Assembly (NCBI RefSeq): GCF_947179165.1
Contig: NC_077238.1
Location: 77,033,757-77,097,756, forward strand
Direction of reading: 5' to 3'
Length of the DNA: 64,000 nt
From: Solanum dulcamara
Lineage: Eukaryota; Streptophyta; Magnoliopsida; Solanales; Solanaceae
The translations under genes were made by a program, and so were the position numbers. The notes beneath the pieces are model-generated. The model was not told the DNA's origin, made no database searches, and saw only the letters and a program-made list of their open reading frames with translations. Position 1 is the stretch's first letter. The number at the start of each line of letters is the position of its first letter. Below, piece by piece: positions 21,242 through 31,643 of this stretch.

Positions 21242-22232
21242 GCTTATAATAAAGGAATCAAATCTCTTATACCAACACCTCGGTGCCTGTTTGAGACCAT
21301 ATAGAGATTTTTTCAACCTGCAAACCAAGTTCTCTTTTCCCTGTTCTTCAAAACCTTCTGGTTGGAGCATATAAATTTCTTCTTCAAGTTCTCCATGAAG
21401 AAATGCAGTTTTGACATCAAACTGCTCCAAGTACAAGTCAAATGTAGCACACATCGCCAGGACCACTCGAATTGTTGTGAGTTGAACCACCAGAGAAAAA
21501 ATCTCATTGAAGTCTATACCTTCTTTCTGAGCGAATCCTTTCACCACTAATCTTGCACGATACTTCTCTACTTGATCATTACCATTGTGTTTGATCTTGT
21601 AGACCCATTTATTTTCAATGGTCTTCTTTCCTTGTGGTAATTGAACAAGATCCCATGTTTTATTTTTATAAAGAGCTTCAATTTCTTCTTGCATTGCTGC
21701 CATCCACAGAGATGATTCTTGGCCTTTCATAGCCTCGTGAAAAGTTGAAGGCTCTCTATCCTCTGTTAATAGACAGTACAACATTGCCCTCCATAGAATA
21801 ATCTGAGTGCTAAGATGGTTCTCTTCTCTCCCTAGTTGACTGTCGAACTTATAGAGCTTCGATCTCAACTTGCTCTTATTCTTCGTGCTCTGGTGCTGCT
21901 TCAGAAGGAACTGGAACTTTTTTTATTTTTTCAACTTCAACTGTAGTAGTCTCTGATTTTTCTTTTGAAGTACTACCTTCTTTTACTTGTATTTTGTTTT
22001 CAACAAATACAACATCCCTACTGATTACCACCTTGCGAGCAATGGGATCCCACAAGCAATACACATTGACTCCATCAGCATACCTTAAGAAAATGCATTT
22101 CCTAGATTTTGGATCCAACTTCAATTTTTCTTGGGTGTTATACGTAACATAAGCAGGACTTCCGAATTTATATAAGCGAGAATAATCAACTGGTTTTCCT
22201 GTCCACATCTCTATTGGCGTTTTTAAGAAGAT
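21242..22232 (-). pseudogene. Copia A2 pol remnant: integrase end and RT start
   Basis: Minus-strand: PIEMWTGKPVDYSRLYKFGS (integrase C-terminal part) from about 22222, CLWDPIARKVVISRDVVF, then the acidic linker ending APEHEE with a stop at 21876, and after a one-base frameshift (about 21780) LLTEDREPSTFHEAMKG, RARLVVKGFAQKEGIDF and DVKTAFLHGELEEEIYMLQP of RT. It ends at the solo LTR and resumes at 18069. Confidence 0.85.
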
Positions 22233-22688
22233 TTTATTATGCAAAAACTTAGCCTCGTACAATCCCGTAAGAGTATCTCATATTTCCTTCCCCGGCTATT
22301 TTTCAGCAACACTAGACAACACTTGATCAGCTAGTGTCAAATGTAGATCAGCAACTACATTACTGTTTATGTCGTTCCACTTGCTGTCATCAGTAAAGTC
22401 TGCCTTCAATTGCAGCTTAGCAAATGTCTTTTCTAAATATCACTCTTATTTTTATTCTTCACGATGAGATATTGGTCCCATTGAATTTTTCAACGTCAAA
22501 CTTTGTTGTACTCGATATTGTTATTTGCTTCACACCCTTCTAGATTATTTCTGAATATTTTTGCGAACAATCGTGACAAACTGTACCATCATCGAAATTT
22601 ACTATTCACGTGAATAATACTTTTACTATTCACAAATAGTACATTCGCATAAAACAGACAGAATAACTGAGGGCTCTGATACCACTGT
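22222..22688 (-). pseudogene. Copia A2 leader and gag N-terminus, fused in frame to integrase
   Basis: From the primer site at about 22686 leftwards is an untranslated leader. A gag start follows near 22480, with stops at once, then KLQLKADFTDDSKWNDINSN and IWDTLTGLYEAKFLHNKIFL-like gag text. At about 22218-22232 gag (HNKIFLK) runs straight into integrase (TPIEMW). The rest of gag, the protease and most of integrase are missing, so a large internal deletion happened here. Confidence 0.7.
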
Positions 22689-23191
22689 TGGGGGAGGAAG
22701 CACCACAACTAAAGTTTGATATAAAAATAAATAATGAAAATAAATTGGACACGAGAATTTTAAGTGGAAACCCTCAAATAGATAGAAGGAAAAAACCACA
22801 AGGTAGAAGGATTTTACTATGATAATATGGGAGTACACTGCTCTCAAATATAAGGAGAAAATAACAATAAACATTTCTCTCTTATAAAAGAAACAACTAC
22901 TAAAGAGGACACTCAAGACTACAATATTTATCTTGGTATATAACTCTTTTTGTATTCTTACTCTCTCTTTTTCTGAATAAATTAAATGAGGGCACGAGAT
23001 CCTCTATTTATAGGAGGATGAAAACGCGTAAAAAAAATTACGCGTTAATTTTCTACGCATTTTTTCTGTTAAAGTTCTTTTTGTCAAAAGAGGCAACGCA
23101 TAATTTCTGTCAACTTTTAAAAGTTGCTTTTCAAAAGTTGCTACATATTTGTTTTTCTTTCTTTTTATTTTTTCCTTTTTGACTTCTTGCA
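22689..23191 (-). repeat. LTR shared by copia A2 (5') and A3 (3')
   Basis: 503-bp LTR of the A family. To its left lies the A2 primer site and gag; to its right lies another copy's purine tract (AAGTGGGAGAA) and RNase H end. One LTR therefore serves two head-to-tail element bodies. Confidence 0.85.
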
Positions 23192-23264
23192 TTCTCCCAC
23201 TTGAAGATTTAATTGAGAATCAATTAAGTCTCCATATCATCCTTTCTACCCAATTACTGCAATG

Positions 23265-23541
23265 TTACGTTTTTGCTAGGTCAACAGAAGATCGACACCA
23301 TATAAACTTGTTACTGTTGATCGACTTCATAAACATATTTGCTAGGTTGTCATTATTTTGAATTTTCTGAATATCCACACTGCCTTCTTCTACCTTCTCA
23401 CAAACAAAGTGATAATAAACTCGTATGTGCTTTGTCCTTGAATGAAATATTGGATTCTTTGCAAGATGCAAAGCGCTCTAACTGTCACAAAAAAGAGCAA
23501 CCTTCTCTTGTTTGTGCCCGAGCTTCTCCAGTAACATCTGA
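23265..23541 (-). pseudogene. Copia A3 RNase H remnant
   Basis: Minus-strand tail of a second A-family element (LAKNPIFHSRTKHIRVYYHF, then VDIQKIQNNDNLANMF), ending LAKT with a stop at 23265. It aligns with 17023-17310. At 23541 the similarity ends abruptly and plus-strand Tnt1-like gag (element C) begins, so the rest of A3 is lost. Confidence 0.8.
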
Positions 23542-24970
23542 GATGGGCATTAAATTTGATGAAGAAATTCAAGGTTTGCTTTTACTTGGTTTCCTACCAG
23601 ACTTTTGGAAAACATTTTGAACTTCATTGTCAAATTCTGCTCCAGATAGTGTGATCTCTATTGATTCTGCCAAGATTAGTGTCTTGAACGAAGAAATGAG
23701 AAAAAAAATTCAAGGTTCTTCTTCTTCATCAAATGTCCTGGTAAATGCTTTTAGGGGGAGAAATAAAAATCGTGGTTCTCAAAATAGGGAACATAGCAAA
23801 AGCAAATCGAGAAGCAGACTTAAGGATATTGAGTGTTATCATTGTGACATGAAAGGACACACAAAGAAGTTCTTTTGGGAATTGAAGAGGGAGAATAAAG
23901 ACAAAGAGGAAAATAAAGAAGATGGCATTGCAAATTGTCTAGCCACCGTCCCCACCGAAGATCTTGTTATCGTTCTTGATACAGACATGATAAATATTTT
24001 TTATGATGAGTCAAGCTAGGTTGTGAACACTGATGCCGCATCTCATGTGACATCAAGGAAGGATTTTTTCTAGTTTTGAATAATGTAAAGCATGCACCTG
24101 ATGTTCGTCTGCACCTAATTTCTATTGGTGTTCTAGATGATGAAGGATATGTTAGTACCAATGGCGGTAGAATGTGGAAACTCATTAAGGGTTTCTTGTT
24201 TGTGGCTCATAGTAAAAAACGTCGTGGTTTATATTAGACTACAACTTCTACTTTTGCCAATATGGTGATGTAGTTAAGAGCGATAACTCTTCAACACTAT
24301 GGCACAAAAGTCTTAGCCACATCAGTGAAAATTGACTTAATATTCTAGCTAAGAAGCACTTGTTGTCAGATTTTCGAAGTGCAAAATTAGAAAAGTGTGA
24401 GCACTGCTTGGCTGAAAAACAAAAGAAAGTTTTTTTAAGTCTAATCCTCCTTTAAAAAAGCCAGAGTTGCTTGAATTGGTGCACTCTGATTTATGCGATC
24501 CAATAAAGATAAGGACTCTGGATGGTGCACTCTACTTTTTCACTTTTATTGATGAATGTTCAAGAAATCTTTGGGTCTATGTGTTGAAGACCTAAAGCTT
24601 AAGCTGTCAGAGGGAGCTATATCATGGCAGTCGAAGTTACAGAAGTGTATTGCACTATCTACAATTTAAGCTGAGTCTATTAGTGCTAATGAAGCTGGCA
24701 AGGAGATGATATGGCTCAAACAATTTCTTGAAGAGCTTGGCTTGCATCAGAAAGAGTATGTCGTCTATTGTGACAGTCAAAGTGCAATATACTTGAGCAA
24801 GAAATCCATGTACCATGCAAGGACGAAACACATAGACGTGAGATATCACTGAATTTAAAAAAATAGAAGATGAATCTACACAGGTTGAAAAAATTCAAAT
24901 AAGAATCCTGCAGATATGCTGATCAAAGTGGTAACAAGGGACAAGTTTTAATTGTGCAAAGAACTTATTG
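23542..24970 (+). pseudogene. Copia C gag-pol remnant
   Basis: Gag C-terminal part from GIKFDEEIQGLLLLGFLPDFW, then a zinc knuckle CYHCDMKGHTKKFFW in which the last Cys is Phe (about 23837-23880), protease-like VVNTDAASHVTSRKDFF, and an integrase zinc region (LWHKSLSHISEN...CEHCL), as far as LWVYVLKT near 24592. Then comes a direct jump to RNase H (ISWQSKLQKCIALST) near 24615, ending ELIGWNSL at about 24985. Many stops and frameshifts. All of RT is deleted. Confidence 0.75.
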
Positions 24971-25034
24971 GCTGGAACTCTCTCTGAGAAGATGAACATA
25001 CTTCTTCTAGTGAATGGGACTGGAGGGGGAGATT

Positions 25035-25574
25035 TGTGGGTTCGAGTCTCCACCTTTTTATAAAAGTCATAATAGGTTGTTGGCAACCTTCTTAGTCAAA
25101 AATGACAGTCTATTCTTCAACAATTTGCAAAGGTTTTGTCAAAAAAGGCAATATTTCGGTGGAAAAGTGACACAAGTGAAATGCAAATTTCACCTATAAA
25201 AGGAGTTCTTCAGCTCCTTATTTAAAACAACCAAGAGGAGAGAAAAAATATTAGAGAGAAAAGTAAGGTATTCCATAGATTATAATAAAATAGTCTGTGA
25301 AGAAAAATAGAGTGTGAGCGATATTTTTAGTAAGGTGGAGATCAAAAGAGTGTTATTCCTTTTGAGTGTGTGGTAGTCATTTTTGAGTATTGTACTTGGT
25401 AGTATCCAGTGTAATTTTTTTTTAACTATAGTGATATCAGTTGTTCCTCTTGGTCCGTGATTTTTTCCTTATTTAAAAGGATTTTCACGTAAAATTCTTG
25501 GTGTCAATATTTTTCCATTTTATTTCATTATTTAGACCATAAATATTTTTATTTTAATTTGCATTTTTCCAACA
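25035..25574 (+). repeat. 3' LTR of copia C (540 bp)
   Basis: Begins TGTGGGTTCGAG after a clear polypurine tract GGAGGGGGAGAT (about 25022-25033) and ends TTTTTCCAACA. Contains TATAAAAGGAG near 25195. No second LTR of this type is in the window. Confidence 0.7.
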
Positions 25575-25939
25575 CAATATTCAAAATTCAGTTGCCTGAT
25601 AAATACTTATTTATGTTGGCTAAATTCACTAAGGGGAATGAAGTGGACCTACAAGAAGTTCTTCATCCTCATAACTAAAATTGAGACTTTTGATTAATAA
25701 TGAAAGGGATTTTACATCCCTCTACACCCCTTCCTTCCCTCACAGTCAGTGGTAAGTTTTAATGTCTCCAATAATTTATGTTTCATCATCATGGTACCAA
25801 TCATTCTATTTTTTTCTTCAAATATTTCATTTGATTAGATTCTTTTAGATCAATCATGGTAAAGTAGACTTCAATGTGGATTTGAAGAAGTTCAAATGGT
25901 TTATATATATATTATATACACTATTTTAGTTTTCATCAA

Positions 25940-26050
25940 CACTACTAAAATAATTATATGAATTTTTTACTGATGTTTTCGTCAAAAATATGAAATTTCG
26001 ACAATTCAGTTTTCAACAAATTCCATTAGAGATTTCTATTTTTATTAGTG
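25940..26050. mobile_element. Possible CACTA MITE
   Basis: 111 bp between CACTACTAAAATAATT and, in reverse complement, CACTAATAAAAATAGAA. Short imperfect inverted ends, no coding capacity, no matching 3-bp TSD seen. Confidence 0.35.
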
Positions 26051-26488
26051 GTATGGTAAATAATATTATTTTTTTGTTTTTATAAGGTTGTATCTGTTAA
26101 GACTAGTTTTTTTTGTTTTGTTTTTTAAAAAAATTGTGACTTTTATTATAGGACTATATCAAATCGATTGTGTGCACAAAAGGCCATGATTAAGAGGGTT
26201 GAATATTTTTTGATTCATTTAATTTCTGTTTGGAAACAATAAATATTTAGGTTTTAAATATTGAAATAAAGTTTATGAGGCATTTTAGAACTCAACGGTG
26301 TGCACAAATATTTTAACGTTTTACGAAGTAAACAAATAAAAAAAATCACAATTATAGATCGAATCATATAAAATTAACTCAAATACATTTATATATTAGT
26401 TGTTCTTGATGAGTTCTTTTAATCCAATTTTCTAATCTGATAAGCCAATTGTACTTCTTTTTTTCAAACAATTATTTGTGGGTTTAAA

Positions 26489-26640
26489 GTAACTAGTAAA
26501 GTTGTTGTCATGTGATTAGGAGGACAACCTCTGACAAAAATGCAAGATAAGGTTGCATATAATAGGCCTTTGTGATCAGACCCTTTTCCAAATTCTGCGC
26601 ATACTAGGAGCTTTAGTACACCGAGCTACATCAGAGTCCT
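26489..26640 (+). mobile_element. Degenerate Solanaceae SINE (TS/SolS-like)
   Basis: The order AGTTGTTGTCATGTGA, then AATGCAAGATAAGGTTGCAT, then ATAATAGGCC, and CGCATACTAGGAGCTTTAGT follows the known body of tRNA-derived Solanaceae SINEs (GCAAGGTAAGGCTGCGTACAA...GCGCATAGCGGGAGC). The region that should hold the B box is shortened. Recognition is from memory of the family, with many substitutions. Confidence 0.6.
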
Positions 26641-27006
26641 AGAAACTCTGTGTGGGTCATGTATTTAACATTTTTGCATTATAATTGTATATACTATACT
26701 ATAACGTTTTGAAATCATTAAAATTCGAATAAGAGATCTTTAGTTTCCCTTAAATTGCATGCTACTGTTCTCGCATTTCATATAGTGGAATATTAATTAG
26801 GCTTATGATTTTACAGAGAATTTAGTAGCCTTTGTGTACTTGCCATAATGTGAATTGATTTATTTGTGAAGATATTTTATTCAGACACTTCTAATTCAAA
26901 AAAGTTGTGTTTTGTGCACATTAATGGAAACTTGGGTCAGTAAAATTCTTTAATGTGCACAAAGTACAATTCATTTTATGCCCCCTTTCCCTATATATAA
27001 TTATAT

Positions 27007-27433
27007 GGGGAATTTTCGCATACAGCCACTCAAAAGTACTTAATTATGCTCCATAGCTATAATTTGATAATTAGAATTCATAGCTATAGTTATAACATTA
27101 TTTGTATAATTCGCGCAACATTTGTATAATTCACTATACAATTCACATTTTTTGTATAACGTTAGTATATTTCACTATACAATTCATGCATAATGTTTGT
27201 ATAATTCGCTATACAATTTGTAGTGTTTGTATATTTCGCTATACAATTCAATTCGCTCACAGCGTTTGTATAAATCGCGTGAATTATACAAACTCAACTG
27301 TATAATCGCGCGAATTATACAAAATTTAAACTATAATTACAGGTAGATGTTTGCCACGATTCATAATTAATTCAAATTATAGCCATATTAGCTAATTAAC
27401 TAGTATATGTTTGCTTATCTACGTAATTTTCCC
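27007..27433. mobile_element. Mutator-like MITE with 9-bp TSD
   Basis: Starts GGGGAATTTTCGCATACAG and ends TACGTAATTTTCCC, flanked by identical taattatat at 26998-27006 and 27434-27442. Inside, 27100-27325 is an array of TTTGTATAATTCGCTATACA-like units, ending in inverted copies (CGCGAATTATACAAA). Non-coding. The TSD length fits MULE-type MITEs. Confidence 0.75.
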
Positions 27434-27531
27434 TAATTATATTATACGGAAAAAGTTTTACTTGTATTAGATACTCAAACAAAGAATTTTACTAGCACAA
27501 AATGACCCAATTCACATGACATAATTTTTTC

Positions 27532-28330
27532 AATTCCACCGACTCAAGTCTTCTCTGAACAATCCCAAATTTTAAATATGAGTTCCTCTCGATGTTTCAA
27601 TTTTTTTGATATATTCTTCACTCCAAACACTTCACGTTCAATAGATGTAAATTGTGAGTTAATCTTCCAGCTCTCTCTGGGAAGCTTTACAGGAACAAGA
27701 AGCAGACATTGCCACCAGAATTCAGTATGAAAACCAAGAACCCCAAAAAAGACTTCAACGAAAAAAGTAGTCATAATACATAAACGTGTCATTTAACTTG
27801 GCATCATCTGGCATTTATGCCCTCCAACTTTGGATGTGCACAAGTACACAGTCAAACTTGTATAGAGTTAAAACAAGTAGACACACGCATCCTTCTTGGC
27901 GTCCTACATGGCAATTTCTGTTCTATATGACAATTTGTGTCCTAAGCGGCATCCTACGTGGTGTCCTACATTTACTAAATTGCGTAGAACGTGTGTGCCT
28001 ACTTGTTCAACTTTGTACAAATTTAAGTGTCTAGTTTGCACACTCAAAATTGGAGGTCATAGATGTTAGGTGAGACCCAAGTTAAATGACATATAGATAT
28101 ATTATGCGTACTTTTTGGGGGGTTCTTGGTTTTCAGACTGAATTCTATTGGCAATGGTTGCTTCTTGTTTCTGTAAAGCTTCCCAGAGAGAACTGGAAGA
28201 TGAGCTCACAACTGACGTCTATTAAATGCGAAGCATTTGGAGTGAATAAATATTAAAAGACCCAAAATATCGAGAGGAGCTCATATCTAAAATTTGGGAC
28301 AGTTTAGAGGAGATTTGAGTAGGTGGGATT
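27532..28330. mobile_element. Foldback (palindromic) element, 799 bp
   Basis: The left arm (27532 to about 27930) and right arm (about 27935 to 28330) are reverse complements throughout, with scattered mismatches: AATTCCACCGACTCAA against AATCCCACCTACTCAA at the tips, CTCTCTGGGAAGCTTTACAG against CTCTCTGGGAAGCTTTACAG at mid-arm, and CATTTAACTTGG in the inner arm. Centre near 27931. The transcript would form a near 400-bp hairpin. No clear TSD. A part-copy of the inner arm lies at 36112-36240. Confidence 0.85.
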
Positions 28331-28577
28331 AAAAAAAACAATATCAACTTGTTGAGGAATATGAACTACTTCAATGTATAAAGATGTATATACATCTCTG
28401 ATGCATAATTATACATCCTATATATATAGACATTGTTATACAATATTGATACATTACATATACATGCTGTCATTTTAGTTGAATTATTTTTTGCCGGTGG
28501 TACATTTACTTAAGAAGCCCTTTTAAAATTAGTGAGAATTAAATGAGTTAGTTACTGACCTCAATTGATTAAAGGCA

Positions 28578-28896
28578 TGTTGTTATTCTCTGATCACTAT
28601 GAAGAATATTTAGGAGGAAAAATAACTCTATTTCATAAGAATAGAATTATAGAAAATTTACACCAAGAATTTCTCTCTAAACCTCACCAAACAATCTCTT
28701 CTTCTCACAATCTCTTCCTGGATTGTATTTTGTGTGTTCATTTACAAGTGAAACATGAGGCTCTATTTATAACCTTAAAAATGTGGTCGGTCATTGAATT
28801 TTCCATTCAACAATGGAGGCTTCAAAGATGGTGGTTAATGGCTTCAATAATTGTGTGCAACTTCTAGAATGGGTTGGTGGACTACTGAACATATCA
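28578..28896 (-). repeat. 3' LTR of copia D (319 bp)
   Basis: Aligns end to end with 35744-36079 with several substitutions and small indels, so the insertion is older than elements B or the chromovirus. Contains CTATTTATAACC (TATA region on the element strand). Confidence 0.85.
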
Positions 28897-28929
28897 ATTC
28901 TCCCCTTCAGCTGCATTCCAACACAGCTA

Positions 28930-31638
28930 CTATCTGAAAGTTATTTCAACTATGTCTCTGCACAGATCTAACTTTTCTTGAGTGACCACCTTTGTCAATA
29001 TGTCTGCTAGATTCTCCTTCGTATGGATCTTCACTAGTTTCAACAGTTGTTGATCCATCACCTCGCGTATCCAGTGATAGCGAATGTCGATATGTTTTGT
29101 CTGAGAATGATATATTGAATTTTTGCTTAAATTAGTGGCACTTTGACTATCACAATGTATCTTATACTCTGTTTGATTCATCCCTAGTTCTTGGAGAAAC
29201 CCCTTTAACCACAACAGTTCTTTACCAACTTCCACTACAGCAATATACTCTTCTTTAGTTGTGGATAGTGCAACACACTTTTGTAATTTTGACTGTCATG
29301 ACACAGTTCCCCCTGCAAAAGTATAAAGATATCCTGAAGTTGATTTTCTACCATCAGGATCTTCGGCCATATCTAAATCTGTATAGCATTCCAACACTGG
29401 ATCAGCTCTCCCAAAGGACAGAATTAATTTTGAAGTACCCTTAAGATACTTGAGAATCCACTTAACTGCCTTCCAATGTTTTTTTCCAGGGTTAGAAAGA
29501 AAACGACTCACCATACCTAACACATGTGCGATATCTGACCTCGTGCAAACCATGGCATACATCAGACTTCCAACTGCTGAAGAATATGGAATTGTAGACA
29601 TCTCCTCAATCTCTTTCTTGGATGAGAGGCACGGACTCTTGCTCAATTTAAAGTGATTTTTCAAAGGGACACCTACCGATTAGGCATTACTCATATTGAA
29701 CCGTTTGATCACCCGTTCAATATAATTTTCTTGAGATATCCATAACTTCTTGTTTCTCTTATCTCAAGTTATTTGCAAACCCAAAATTTGTTGAGCTGGA
29801 CCTAAGTCTTTCATTTCGAAGGACTTAGAGAGTTCTTTCTTCAACTCACTGATTTTTGTTGCATCTTGTCCGACGATCAACATGTCGTCCACATAAAGTA
29901 GAAGTACAACAAAATTCCCATCCAAAAATATCTGAATATAAACACACTAATCTGTAGCAATCCTTTTATATCCTTGACTTATCATGAATGAGTCAAACTT
30001 ATTTTACCACTGCCTCAGTGCTTGCTTCAGGCTATATAAGCTTTTCGTAAGCTTATAGATGAGGTTTTCTTTTCCTAAACCTCAAAACCTTCTGGCTGGT
30101 CCATATAGATTTTTTCATTTAGATTACCATGAAGAAATATTGTCTTGACATCCATTTGTTCAAGCTCCAAATTCAAATTGGCTACCAACCAAAAATGATA
30201 CGGATTTTAGTCAATTTTACAACTGGTGAATATATTTCATCAAAGTCAATTCCTTTTTTCTGTAGGAATCTTTTGACTACTAACCGGGCTTTGTGCTTCA
30301 CCACCTTTCCGCTACCATCTTTCTTGAGTTGAATACCGATGTGCTCTTCAGTGCCTTCTTTCCTTGTGGAAGTTTCACAATCTCATAAGTGTTATTTTTC
30401 CGTAAAGATTTCATCTCTTCGGTCATTGCTTGCAGCCATTTTTATTTATCCTTTTGAGATATAGTTTCATAGAAACTCTCTGGTTCTCCATCTTCAGTAA
30501 GCAGAATATACTCCAATTCTGAGTATCGAGTTGATGGAATCCGACCTCATTTAGATCAACAAAATTGTTGATTATTGGCTTCAGGAGGTGTACCATCATC
30601 GTTCCCCTGCTGAACATCCTCTTTTTCTACTTCTGGTACTGTTTTATTCTCCCCTATGCTATTTGTGGCAAACTACAATGGTAGTGGACCTAGACTAACT
30701 TTTTGGGCTTTGGAATTTCTTTCATGAGATATTGTGGGCTTTTCAATGTCTTCTATTGTCTGGTTTTCGTGGAATACAACATTCCTACGTCTGATCACCG
30801 TCTTCTATATTGGATCCCATAATCTATATCCAAATTCTTCATCTCCATAGCCTTATGAAGATACATGGTATAGTTCTACTATCAAGCTTCTTCCTGATCT
30901 CCTTGGATACATGTGCATATGCTAAACAACTGAATACCCTTAAGTGAGAATATGAGAGATTCTTACCAGGCCATATTTTCTCTAGAATCTCAAAATTCAA
31001 CGGGGATGATGGTGACCGGTTGATTAGGTAGCAGGTGGCATGAACAGCTTCTCCCTAGAATGGCTTAGGTAGCTTTTCCATACTAATTTTCCATGATTGT
31101 CCGATTAATTCTCTCGGCTAATCTATTGTGTAATTGTGGGGTGCGTTGGACTGTCTTCTCTTGTTGAATCCCTTGTCTCTTGCAATAGGAATCGAACTCC
31201 TTGGAAGTATACTCGTCTCCATTATTTGAGTGAAGGCATTTTAATTTCTTTCCCATTTCATTCTCTATCGTGGCATGAAATATCTTAAAATAGTCAAAAG
31301 CCTGGTCCTTTGTCTTTAAGAAGTACACCCACACCGCCAAGTTATTTCTCCTCCATGGGACCACAAATATCAGAGTGTACCAAACTGACTAACTTTGATC
31401 CTCTAGTTGAAGAAAATGTAAATGATACTCTGTGTTTCTTTCCGAATAAGCAATGATTACAAGGGTCTAAAACAACATTCTTGTCCATTTTGATAAGCTG
31501 TTTTTTCGTTAGAATTGATATCCCATTTTCACTCATGTGACCGAGTCTCTGGTGCCACAGGTTTTGAGATACCTTTTTTTCCATAACATTAAGGTTGTCT
31601 GACCATACCTTCACATGAGTTTTATATAAGTTTCCACA
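28930..31638 (-). pseudogene. Copia D integrase, RT and RNase H remnant
   Basis: Minus-strand: integrase (LWHQRLGHMSENGISIL, CNHCLFGKKHRVSF, HSDICGPM; HSNNGDEYTSKEF; LAERINRTIMEN) at about 31614-31083, a linker, then RT (YVDDMLIVGQDA near 29870-29905; SAVGSLMYAMVCTRSDIAH) and RNase H (WLKGFLQELGMNQTEYKIHC, QTKHIDIRYHWIREVM) to the stop at 28930. Several frameshifts and stops, mainly between 31080 and 29660. No product expected. Confidence 0.85.
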
Positions 31639-31643
31639 AATAT

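Larger units (their letters stand above)
16462..23191 (-). mobile_element. Copia A2, internally deleted, with shared LTR
   Basis: Minus-strand copia with LTRs 16462-16949 (3') and 22689-23191 (5'), both TGCAAG...CCCCCA in element orientation. The initiator-Met-type primer site TGGTATCAGAGCC follows the 5' LTR at about 22673-22686. Inside are a short gag start, a fused integrase end, RT and RNase H, all decayed. It landed in the F-box gene at 16461. A solo LTR (18070-21236) is nested in its RT. The right LTR also serves as 3' LTR of a second copy (A3), so the two form a head-to-tail array. Confidence 0.85.
23542..25574 (+). mobile_element. Tnt1-like copia C, truncated and deleted
   Basis: Plus-strand copia lacking its 5' LTR and the start of gag. 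Gag, a decayed protease, early integrase, then a deletion to RNase H, then a 3' LTR. RNase H text (AIYLSKKSMYHARTKHIDVRYH, NPADMLIKVV) is close to the Tnt1 type. The left boundary abuts A3 with no TSD, consistent with illegitimate recombination rather than insertion. Confidence 0.8.
25575..27006. other. AT-rich intergenic DNA with small transposon relics
   Basis: No reading frame of interest. Holds a possible CACTA MITE (25940-26050), a SINE relic (26489-26640), and a short inverted repeat around GTGCACATTAA at about 26905-26970. Confidence 0.6.

Noticed and set aside
26900..26975. Inverted repeat around GTGCACATTAA, also found at 36418-36440
   Set aside because: Too short and AT-rich to call; could be chance or a MITE remnant.
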